64,000 bases of DNA from Aliiglaciecola sp. CAU 1673. GTDB taxonomy: Bacteria; Pseudomonadota; Gammaproteobacteria; Enterobacterales; Alteromonadaceae. The notes under the pieces were generated by a model. It was not told the origin of the DNA, did no database searches, and saw only the letters and a program-made list of their open reading frames with translations. Both the position numbers and the translations under genes were made by a program. Where the stretch lies: NCBI RefSeq assembly GCF_029223185.1, contig NZ_JARHUG010000002.1, positions 290,031 through 354,030 on the forward strand, given 5' to 3'. Shown here piece after piece: positions 57,142-64,000 of the stretch (positions are counted from its first letter, which is position 1; the number at the start of each line of letters is the position of its first letter).

Positions 57142-57639
57142 TTAGTTCCCCACGTTCGTTGGCACTTCGGCATTAACTTCCGAGAGCAGGGTTTGGATTT
57201 CTTGTTCATAGGCCCGGGCTTTGTCGGTGAAAAAGCCTTTATGGGCAAAACGGATTTCGCCGTTGGCATCAATCAGGTAACTGCTTGGCATGCCGATAAG
57301 CTGATACTGCTGGGCAACTTGTCCGTTGGGATCGTATTGCACGGCAAACCGGGCTGGGTTTTCGGACAGGAAGGCTTTTGCTAATTCTGGCTCGGCATCC
57401 AGATTGATCGCCAGTACCACCAGGCCCTCGTCCCCATAGCGTGCTTGCAGGTCATTCATAAAAGGAAAGGAATGCCGACAGGGTTTGCACCAGGAGGCCC
57501 AAAAATCCAGATAAACCACTTTGCCCTTAAGATCTGAAAGCCTGCTGCCCAATGGATTTTCAGCAAGGGAGAAATCAGGCGCAGGAACTGCTTGCGCCAA
57601 AGTACCTATCAGGGAAAAAGCCAAGATTAAACTACGCAT
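57142..57639 (-). CDS. TlpA-like periplasmic thioredoxin
   Basis: 165 residues with a signal peptide (cut after AQA, about 17) and a TlpA/ResA-type thioredoxin domain with active site Cys51-Lys-Pro-Cys54 (FWASWCKPC) and cis-Pro in IGMPSSYLID. As first gene of the operon it probably maintains the thiols of the DUF4266 lipoprotein or handles another operon product. Confidence 0.9.
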   Translation of the reverse strand: MRSLILAFSLIGTLAQAVPAPDFSLAENPLGSRLSDLKGKVVYLDFWASWCKPCRHSFPFMNDLQARYGDEGLVVLAINLDAEPELAKAFLSENPARFAVQYDPNGQVAQQYQLIGMPSSYLIDANGEIRFAHKGFFTDKARAYEQEIQTLLSEVNAEVPTNVGN

Positions 57640-57721
57640 TAAGCCTTCCTACATTTCTAAGCTTGTGATGAGCTTATCTTTGGAAACTTAAGGCGTTCTT
57701 AACTTGGCGACTTGGTATTAG

Positions 57722-59392
57722 CTATTTTGTTTTGGCTTGATATAGCTTGGCGGCAGAAGGTTGTTCACACGCTGCATGTCTGGCGTCATTAGCCAGCAAC
57801 AACCAGTCTTCGCGATGGGCAAAACCAAGATCAATGGCCTTGTCCAAATCGAAGCAGTTCAGCCCCTCTTGTCGTGACACCAAAACCCGGCCCTCTGGAT
57901 TTTCTTCAAGCCAGGCCCAGGCCCAGGCTTGTTGATCTTCAATAGCAGTATGATAGCCAAAATGGGTCATAGGATAGGGGGAGAACAACAGAAACTGCTC
58001 TTTCATGCTGACTAAGGCCACCGGTGTTTGCGCTGGCAGTATTTCCTGCATGCTGGCGAAGACATGTTCAGGGGTTCTGGCCGGACCTAATAATGAATAT
58101 CCCCAGGTGCTGTAAAGCAACCACAAGGCAGGGATGAAGTACAGCCAACTGGTGTACAGTCGACGACGGCTAAGCCACAGGCTGACAACACCGGCAAGAG
58201 CAAGACAGAGTAAAAACAACCATGGTTTAACCGGATAGTCTTCGGTAAGCCTCAGGGCCTTTTCCGAACCGGTCAGGCCCATCAGGGCGAGGGCGCCGGT
58301 AAGCAGGGTAAGCAGGCCAACCACAGCAAAAATAAGGCGATTGGGCCAGGCTTTGGTCAATATGTCTTTTATGTACGGAGCACTAACCAGCGCCAGCATG
58401 GGCAGGGCCGGCAACATATAGACCCCGCGTTTACCGGGACTGATACTGAAAAACAGGATCACCAGCACCACAAAGGACAGTGGCAAAATAATGCGCCTGT
58501 CCTGCTGTTTGATGGCATGCCACCACTTTGGGACAAGCCAGGGCAGTAGCAGGCTAAGTGGCAACCAGAAGACCGGGATCACCGAGACCAGGTAGTACCA
58601 AAAAGGCTTAATATGGTGCCATGACTCGGCATAGCGCTTGACGGTCTGCTTAAACAGAATATTGTCACGATACAGCGCGTAGGCAGGATCGCCACTGTTA
58701 CTGACCAACAGCAACATAGGTACCAGCCAAAAGCCCACCACCAGACACATCAATAGTGGTCCCATGGCAAAGCGCCAAGCCCCTTTGAGCTCATCTGTTT
58801 GAGGCGTAAACCAGCGGAGTAGGAAGTAGGGTAGCAGCATCAGCAGGGGGAGAAATCCCACGCCTTTGGTGAGCATTCCCACGCCCATGGCCGCACAACC
58901 AATAAAATACCAATGCCAACCGTCTCTTAACAGCAGTTGACGCAATAGCCCGTAGCACCCCAAGGTCACCCAGACACAGAGCATCGCGTCGATCTGTGCC
59001 GTTTTGGCTTGCAGAGTAAACTGCAGGGAAATCAGTAAAGCGGTCGACGCTATCAAGCCGGTCGGCTTGTCCCACAGTCGTTTGCCCAGGTCATAAACCA
59101 AAAACAGGGTCAGTAAGCCACTGAGTGCAGAAGGCAATAAAAAGGCCCATTTGATCGAGCCTAACAAAGCGTAAAATGCAGCAATCGCCCACATAAATAC
59201 AGGGGGTTTGTCGGGGTATAATTCACCACCGCGAGAGGGGAAAAACCACTGCCCCGATTCCACCATCTCCACGGCCACTTGGGCAAAGCGTGGTTCATCG
59301 GCCGGCCAGGGTTGGCGCAGACCAATACCGGCAAGAATGATCACCAATGCCGCCAGGGCCAGATACCAGGTTGCTTTTTGATTACTGAGCAT
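57722..59392 (-). CDS. Family 39 (ArnT-like) lipid-linked sugar transferase
   Basis: About 556 residues of polytopic membrane protein. The first loop after TM1 carries the acidic metal/catalytic pattern PADEPRFAQVAVEMVESGQW, then PDKPPVFMW, as in ArnT/RgtA-type PMT_2 enzymes that use polyprenyl-phosphate sugars as donors in the periplasm. About twelve helices are followed by a small periplasmic C-terminal domain. The ATG at 59392 overlaps the upstream VTT gene by 11 nt. Last gene of a three-gene operon. Confidence 0.88.
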   Translation of the reverse strand: MLSNQKATWYLALAALVIILAGIGLRQPWPADEPRFAQVAVEMVESGQWFFPSRGGELYPDKPPVFMWAIAAFYALLGSIKWAFLLPSALSGLLTLFLVYDLGKRLWDKPTGLIASTALLISLQFTLQAKTAQIDAMLCVWVTLGCYGLLRQLLLRDGWHWYFIGCAAMGVGMLTKGVGFLPLLMLLPYFLLRWFTPQTDELKGAWRFAMGPLLMCLVVGFWLVPMLLLVSNSGDPAYALYRDNILFKQTVKRYAESWHHIKPFWYYLVSVIPVFWLPLSLLLPWLVPKWWHAIKQQDRRIILPLSFVVLVILFFSISPGKRGVYMLPALPMLALVSAPYIKDILTKAWPNRLIFAVVGLLTLLTGALALMGLTGSEKALRLTEDYPVKPWLFLLCLALAGVVSLWLSRRRLYTSWLYFIPALWLLYSTWGYSLLGPARTPEHVFASMQEILPAQTPVALVSMKEQFLLFSPYPMTHFGYHTAIEDQQAWAWAWLEENPEGRVLVSRQEGLNCFDLDKAIDLGFAHREDWLLLANDARHAACEQPSAAKLYQAKTK

Positions 59393-60098
59393 GACTTTTT
59401 TCCACAGCACTTTGTGCACTTGCTGCTCTTTCCATCTTGGCTTGGCTGCGACGATAAAGGGCCCAGCCCAAACTACTGGAAACCAGCATCAGCAGCATAC
59501 CCAGGACGATTTGCCAGCTGGTGTCCAACTGCAACCCGGTGCCAGCCAGGGCAAATACCACCATCTGTGGTAAGTAGCCGACAAAAGAGCCCATCAGGAA
59601 TTTGCGCTTGGGCAAACCGGCGATACCGGCCAGAATATTGACGCCCAAATTATGGCCGATGGGAAAAAGGCGCACCGCCAGGGTCGCCCGAAAGGTATTG
59701 TGACTTAAGAATGAGCGCAGGCGACTTTGGCGACGCTGGAGATGGTCCTTAAACCATTGCCTGCCTAAAAAGCGCGCCACCATCAGGGTTATCCAGGCTG
59801 CAATGGTTACTGCCAAAGTGGAGAGCACTACGCCTTGCCATAAACCGAAATGAAAGCCGCCTAGAAAGGCCGGGATTTGCCGGGGCAGGCCCACTGCGCA
59901 CAGGGCGCTGAAGATCCCCAGGAAAACCAAAGCATTTTGCCAGGGATTGTCGCCCAGATAGGGTACCAGCGCTTCTGGTTGCCAGTTTCCCAACAACTCA
60001 GATTTTCCCACATACCAGCCAAGCGCCAGCAGAGCGACCAGCCACAGGAGACCTTTAACTGGTAATTGCTTAAGACTGAGGGCCACCAGACTAGTCAC
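59382..60098 (-). CDS. TVP38/TMEM64 (VTT/DedA-like) membrane protein
   Basis: 238 residues with about six hydrophobic segments and the VTT domain signature (GGFHFGLWQGVVLSTLAVT, RLFPIGHNLGVNILAG, KRKFLMGSFVGYLPQ). Relatives include DedA/PopT-type carriers that recycle undecaprenyl phosphate. The GTG start overlaps the GT2 gene by 8 nt, and GT39 overlaps its end. Placed between a synthase and a user of lipid-linked sugar, it is a good candidate for flipping that lipid; inference. Confidence 0.87.
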   Translation of the reverse strand: MTSLVALSLKQLPVKGLLWLVALLALGWYVGKSELLGNWQPEALVPYLGDNPWQNALVFLGIFSALCAVGLPRQIPAFLGGFHFGLWQGVVLSTLAVTIAAWITLMVARFLGRQWFKDHLQRRQSRLRSFLSHNTFRATLAVRLFPIGHNLGVNILAGIAGLPKRKFLMGSFVGYLPQMVVFALAGTGLQLDTSWQIVLGMLLMLVSSSLGWALYRRSQAKMERAASAQSAVEKSHAQ

Positions 60099-60834
60099 AC
60101 AGGCATTCCTGCGATTGCACAGGTAATCGGTTTCTACGTTGCAGCCACATCACGCCGAACATATCCACCAGGCCAACCCAGGCACGGTTAAGCATATTGT
60201 ATTTGGATATACCGGCATGGCGTGCACGGTGATTTACTTCGCTGACGCGGATTTGTCCTCCACAGCGCTTGACCAGTGCCGGCAAAAAGCGGTGCATGTG
60301 GTCAAAATAAGGCAACGCCAGAAAGGTCTGCCTTGGGAATACCTTAAGGCCACAGCCGGTGTCAGGTGTGTCATCACCCAACACACGGCTGCGAATGCCG
60401 TTGGCGATTCGGCTTTGCATCAATTTCCAGGCGCTGTCATGACGGCGTTTACGGTAGCCTGCAATGCAAAAGTGGGCACCTTTTGGGTACTGCAGCGCCA
60501 TCTCAAGCATGGCCGGAATATCGGCTGGATCGTTCTGACCATCACCGTCCAGGGTGGCAATCAGTTCGCCTTTGGCGGCTTGAACGCCTAAATATACTGC
60601 TGTGCTTTGTCCGCAACTGTTGGCATGGGTCAGGATGCGCAGACGCTTGTCGCCTTGTTGCTGTTCGCGTTTTAAAACAGACAGGCTATTGTCAGTGCTG
60701 CCGTCATCCACATAGATTACTTCATAATCCTGACCGGTAAGGGTCCCATGAATTTCCTTTAACAGGGGCAGGATATTGTCTTCTTCGTTTTTGACGGGAA
60801 TGACAACGCTAATCTTTGGAGTAGTTGTGGTCAT
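60091..60834 (-). CDS. Family 2 polyprenyl-phosphate glycosyltransferase (DPM1/RgtE-like)
   Basis: 247 residues of the dolichyl-phosphate mannosyltransferase type: ISVVIPVKNEEDNILPLL at the start, acidic YVDDGSTDNS and TLDGDGQNDP motifs binding the UDP-sugar and metal, and RARHAGISKYN near the end. No long C-terminal membrane helices, so soluble or peripheral. It would make an undecaprenyl-phosphate sugar for the GT39 enzyme. First gene of the operon, divergent from the epimerase gene. I start at ATG 60834. Confidence 0.9.
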   Translation of the reverse strand: MTTTTPKISVVIPVKNEEDNILPLLKEIHGTLTGQDYEVIYVDDGSTDNSLSVLKREQQQGDKRLRILTHANSCGQSTAVYLGVQAAKGELIATLDGDGQNDPADIPAMLEMALQYPKGAHFCIAGYRKRRHDSAWKLMQSRIANGIRSRVLGDDTPDTGCGLKVFPRQTFLALPYFDHMHRFLPALVKRCGGQIRVSEVNHRARHAGISKYNMLNRAWVGLVDMFGVMWLQRRNRLPVQSQECLCD

Positions 60835-60940
60835 ACAGAACACTCAATTTTATTTGAGTCAAAGATAACCATACCAACTTAAGCAATGCTTAAGACTGCA
60901 CTGCGAAACTCTTCAAAAAGTAGCGGCTAAGCAATGATTT

Positions 60941-61957
60941 ATGAAGATACTGGTGACAGGTGTTGCAGGTTTTATCGGTAGCCATGTGACCAAGGCCCTG
61001 TGTGAAGAGGGACATCAGGTTGTCGGTTTGGATAGCCTTAATGACTATTACAGCCCCAAGTTAAAGCAGGACCGTTTGAACGAGCTTGATGTCTGGGATG
61101 GTTTTCGTTTTGTGCAGATGGATTTGGTGGAGCAAGAGCGACTTTTTTCCCTGTTTACACAAGAGCAATTCGATCAGGTTATCCACCTCGCAGCCCAAGC
61201 GGGGGTCAGACATTCTATCTCTCATCCCATGGATTATGTGCAATCCAATCTTTTGGGTTTTATGCATATTCTTGAGGCCTGCCGCCATCACAGCATCGGT
61301 CATTTGGTCTATGCCTCCTCCAGCTCGGTGTATGGAGATCAGGAGCAAATGCCTTTTCATGAAGCCATGAATACCGATCACCCCTTTTCCCTTTACGCCG
61401 CCACCAAAAAATCCAATGAGGTGCTGGCCCACAGTTACAGTCACCTGTTTGGCATGGCCATGACCGGGCTGCGCTTTTTCACCGTTTACGGCCCTTGGGG
61501 ACGCCCGGATATGGCCCCCTGGAAGTTTACTGAGGCCATCTTAACAGGCCGCCCCATCCAGGTGTATAACCAGGGCCAGATGCTTCGCGACTTTACCTAT
61601 ATCGACGATATTGTCCGGGGTATCGTTGAGGTGGCTAAGCGTCCACCCCGTGCCAATCCTACTCCTTATACCCTTTACAATATCGGTAACAACAGACCGG
61701 TACCACTGATGGACTTTATCCGTTGTATTGAAAAGGCCGCCGGTAAAAACGCACAGATTGAGTGGCTAGCGATGCAGCCCGGTGATGTGCTTGCCACCTA
61801 TGCCGATATCGATGCCCTGGAAAAGGCTACGGGCGTTAAACCCAGGGTGCAAATAGAAGAGGGAATAGGGCATTTTGTCGACTGGTTTGTGCAATATCAT
61901 CAGCTGCACCGGGACAAACGCCGGGCTGCAGCACCGGCAGAGGCCAGCCGGGCATAA
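60941..61957 (+). CDS. UDP-glucuronate 4-epimerase-like SDR
   Basis: 338-residue extended SDR epimerase. NAD-binding TGVAGFIGSHV is near the N-terminus, the catalytic SSSSVYG and Tyr/Lys pair lie in SLYAATKKSNE, and the FFTVYGPWGRPDMAPWKFT stretch is typical of UDP-glucuronate 4-epimerases (CapI/LpsL group). It converts UDP-GlcA to UDP-GalA for surface polysaccharide. It lies divergent to the GT2/VTT/GT39 operon with 106 nt between, consistent with supplying its donor. Confidence 0.88.
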   Translation: MKILVTGVAGFIGSHVTKALCEEGHQVVGLDSLNDYYSPKLKQDRLNELDVWDGFRFVQMDLVEQERLFSLFTQEQFDQVIHLAAQAGVRHSISHPMDYVQSNLLGFMHILEACRHHSIGHLVYASSSSVYGDQEQMPFHEAMNTDHPFSLYAATKKSNEVLAHSYSHLFGMAMTGLRFFTVYGPWGRPDMAPWKFTEAILTGRPIQVYNQGQMLRDFTYIDDIVRGIVEVAKRPPRANPTPYTLYNIGNNRPVPLMDFIRCIEKAAGKNAQIEWLAMQPGDVLATYADIDALEKATGVKPRVQIEEGIGHFVDWFVQYHQLHRDKRRAAAPAEASRA

Positions 61958-62065
61958 ATCTGCCACTTTCATTGTTTTAATAGCTTACAAACTGAGCAAA
62001 CTCAGATAGAATGCGCCGCCGTTTTTTGTCGCCCTGGCGGCGCATTTTATTTTGAGAGTGTTATC

Positions 62066-63673
62066 TTGATCGCAACAGCCAATATCACCATGCAATTCGG
62101 CGCCAAGCCGCTTTTTGAAAACATTTCGGTCAAGTTTGGCTCAGGTAACCGCTATGGCCTGATTGGCGCCAACGGCTGCGGCAAGTCCACCTTCATGAAA
62201 ATTCTTTCCGGTAAGCAGGAGCCTTCAGGCGGTAATGTGATGCTGGATGTGAATACGCGTGTTGGCGTGCTGGGCCAGGATCAGTTTGCCTATGAAGAAT
62301 ATCCGGTGATCGATACTGTGATCATGGGCCACAAAGAACTGTGGGAAGTGAAACGCGAGCGTGATCGCATCTATTCGTTGCCGGAAATGAGTGAAGAAGA
62401 CGGCATGAAGGTGGCGGAGCTCGAAACCCTGTTTGCCGAGATGGACGGTTACACTGCTGAAAGTCGCGCCGGCGACCTGTTACTGGCGTTGGATATTCCT
62501 ATCGAGCAGCACTATGGCCCCATGAGTGCCGTCGCCCCCGGCTGGAAATTGCGCGTGTTGCTGGCGCAAGTGTTGTTTGCCGACCCTGATATCATGCTGC
62601 TGGACGAACCGACCAACAACCTGGATATGAACAGTATCCAGTGGCTGGCCGAAACCCTGGCGCAAAGCCAGGCCACCATGATAATCATCTCCCACGATCG
62701 TCATTTCCTGAACAAGGTCTGCACCCATATGGCGGATCTGGATTACGGCGAATTGCGTCTTTATCCCGGCAACTACGACGAATATATGACCGCGGCTACC
62801 ATGGCCCGTGAGCAACTGTTGGCTGACAACGCCAAGAAGAAAGAGAAGATTGCTGAGCTGCAAACCTTCGTTAGCCGCTTCTCTGCCAACGCCTCCAAAG
62901 CTAAGCAGGCAACTTCCCGAGCCAAGCAGATTGAAAAAATTGAGCTTGCCGAAGTGAAGGCCTCCAGCCGTGTGAGCCCCTTTATCCGCTTCACCCAGGA
63001 GAAAAAGCTCTATCGTTCGGCCTTAGAGCTGGAAAATCTGTCCAACGGCTATGACAAGTTGCTGTTTAAAGACTTCAATTTGCTTTTGGAAGTGGGGGAA
63101 AAAGTGGCGGTGCTTGGCGCCAACGGTGTGGGTAAAACCACGCTGCTGAAAACCCTGGTGGGTAAGCTGGCGCCTAAATCCGGCACGGTGAAATGGTCAG
63201 AAAATGCCAAGATTGGTTACTACGCCCAGGATCATGCCGAGGACTTCGCTGAAGACTTAAGCCTCTATGACTGGATGTATCAATGGCGTAACGCCAATGA
63301 CGACGAGCAAGCGATTCGCGCTATTTTGGGCCGTATGCTGTTCTCCCAGGACGATATCAAAAAGTCGGTGAAGGCACTGTCCGGTGGCGAAAAAGGCCGT
63401 ATGCTGTTTGGTAAACTGATTAACCAGCGCCCCAATATTCTGATTATGGACGAACCCACCAACCACCTGGATATGGAATCCATTGAGTCGGTCAACTTGG
63501 CCCTGGAGCACTATGAAGGCACGCTGATTTTCGTCTCTCACGATCGTCAGTTTGTGTCCTCTCTGGCCACCCGTATCCTCGATATTACTCCGGATGGTAT
63601 TGTGGACTTCAAAGGTACCTACGAGGAATATCTGGCCAGTCAGACAGAGAAGGCTGTTGGTAAGAGCGCGTAA
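62066..63673 (+). CDS. ybiT: ABC-F family ATPase YbiT
   Basis: 535-residue soluble tandem-ATPase protein acting on ribosomes. Two Walker A motifs (GANGCGKST at about 35 and GANGVGKTT near 352), two signature/Walker B sets (second [23 protein letters not shown]), and the inter-domain linker [12 protein letters not shown] with its following coiled region are present. Sequence closely follows E. coli YbiT as I recall it. It starts at TTG 62066 after GAGAGTG. Monocistronic with its own terminators. Confidence 0.95.
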   Translation: MIATANITMQFGAKPLFENISVKFGSGNRYGLIGANGCGKSTFMKILSGKQEPSGGNVMLDVNTRVGVLGQDQFAYEEYPVIDTVIMGHKELWEVKRERDRIYSLPEMSEEDGMKVAELETLFAEMDGYTAESRAGDLLLALDIPIEQHYGPMSAVAPGWKLRVLLAQVLFADPDIMLLDEPTNNLDMNSIQWLAETLAQSQATMIIISHDRHFLNKVCTHMADLDYGELRLYPGNYDEYMTAATMAREQLLADNAKKKEKIAELQTFVSRFSANASKAKQATSRAKQIEKIELAEVKASSRVSPFIRFTQEKKLYRSALELENLSNGYDKLLFKDFNLLLEVGEKVAVLGANGVGKTTLLKTLVGKLAPKSGTVKWSENAKIGYYAQDHAEDFAEDLSLYDWMYQWRNANDDEQAIRAILGRMLFSQDDIKKSVKALSGGEKGRMLFGKLINQRPNILIMDEPTNHLDMESIESVNLALEHYEGTLIFVSHDRQFVSSLATRILDITPDGIVDFKGTYEEYLASQTEKAVGKSA

Positions 63674-63696
63674 ATGCGAAGGGCCACATAAAACGA

Positions 63697-63763
63697 AAAG
63701 GGCGAATTATCGCCCTTTCAGATTGATGATAAACCCCACCATTTTGGTGGGGTTTTGTTTTTT
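63697..63763 (+). terminator. Tandem terminators after ybiT
   Basis: The first is AAAGGGCGA / TCGCCCTTT with a 4-base loop (63697-63718). The second has an 11-bp stem with CCCCACC / GGTGGGG (63731-63755) followed by a long T-rich run (TTTGTTTTTT), a strong rho-independent terminator. Confidence 0.85.
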
Positions 63764-63906
63764 AGGGCCATCCAGTGAGTTTTCCGTGGCTCCTTACCTA
63801 TTGATGGGATCGGCTGATTTTTTCTTAAGCGTGATTGAGGGAAGGCGGAGGGAAGGATTCAAGACTTGTAGCAGGATTTTTTAGGTGTGATTTAGGGGCG
63901 GTATCC

Positions 63907-64000
63907 TTAACTCGCCCTGGCCAGGGCCATTTTCTTCATATTTTGGCAAGCGGCCGCCAGCAGACACTGCATATTGACCTTATCCAGTCCACGGTAGCGA
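63907..64000 (-). CDS. Partial IS1182-type transposase, C-terminus
   Basis: The last 31 codons of a minus-strand gene that continues past the window edge. The translation shows RYRGLDKVNMQCLLAAACQ followed by NMKKMALARAS and a stop, the usual end of IS1182-like DDE transposases (RYRGL...QNxKKM). The rest is outside the window, so intactness is unknown. The element's end should lie in 63764-63906, but I did not identify the inverted repeat. Confidence 0.7.
   Translation of the reverse strand, partial: RYRGLDKVNMQCLLAAACQNMKKMALARAS

Overview
The window looks like chromosome from a gammaproteobacterium of the Alteromonadales, probably near the Alteromonadaceae. The evidence is a cysZ / smc / zipA / ligA block (SMC rather than MukB), followed by DUF3392- and DUF2919-type membrane proteins, together with an S46 dipeptidyl-peptidase, TPR/GGDEF proteins and a YbiT-type ABC-F ATPase. 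GC looks close to 50% by eye, except for a clearly AT-rich insert at about 22.3-25.6 kb. I recognised no rRNA, tRNA or CRISPR array.

Layout. 0.3-4.7 kb: RND efflux adaptor and pump. 4.9-10.7 kb: RRM RNA-binding protein, S46 peptidase, PAS-GGDEF-EAL protein and CysZ. 10.8-18.4 kb: smc, zipA, ligA and two small membrane proteins. 18.4-22.2 kb: LysR regulator with a coupled small gene, divergent from ahpC-ahpF. 22.4-26.2 kb: AT-rich island with a Gabija anti-phage pair (gajA-gajB) and an IS200/IS605-type element. 26.2-31.5 kb: deaminase, acetyltransferase, DUF3224 protein, ketopantoate reductase-like protein, a periplasmic binding protein-like product and a YfcC-type transporter. 31.5-34.6 kb (minus): an overlapping MscS-like channel / soluble MgtE-N+CBS protein / MgtE operon. 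34.6-38.1 kb: hydrolase, methyltransferase, amidohydrolase and SRPBCC protein. 38.2-42.6 kb: overlapping XdhC / MocA-like / 2Fe-2S / molybdopterin subunit operon. 42.6-45.2 kb: rhomboid and a TPR protein with a degenerate GGDEF domain. 45.2-47.9 kb: DsbD/ScsB-like reductase and a thioredoxin-fold protein. 48.0-52.4 kb: TPR protein, two-component system, cupredoxin, divergent FTR1-like protein and a candidate outer-membrane protein. 52.5-54.4 kb: small unknown protein, TrmK and cytochrome b561. 54.7-57.6 kb: TlpA / DUF4266 / DUF3570 / ApbE operon. 57.7-62.0 kb: GT2 / VTT / GT39 operon divergent from a UDP-sugar epimerase. 62.1-63.7 kb: ybiT. The right edge cuts an IS1182-type transposase.

How the genes work together. 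The best candidates for under-described systems are four compact operons plus one known defence system. The operons are: (i) the two-component / cupredoxin / FTR1-like / outer-membrane set, whose permease lacks the usual iron motif; (ii) TlpA / DUF4266 / DUF3570 / ApbE, where DUF3570 carries a sequence resembling an ApbE flavinylation site; (iii) epimerase + GT2 + VTT + GT39, which fits a lipid-linked uronic acid route for envelope glycosylation with a built-in flippase candidate; (iv) the MscS-like / CBS / MgtE operon, in which the MgtE sensor region is duplicated as a separate soluble protein. The defence system is Gabija. Functions come from recognising motifs and families by eye; no database search was run.
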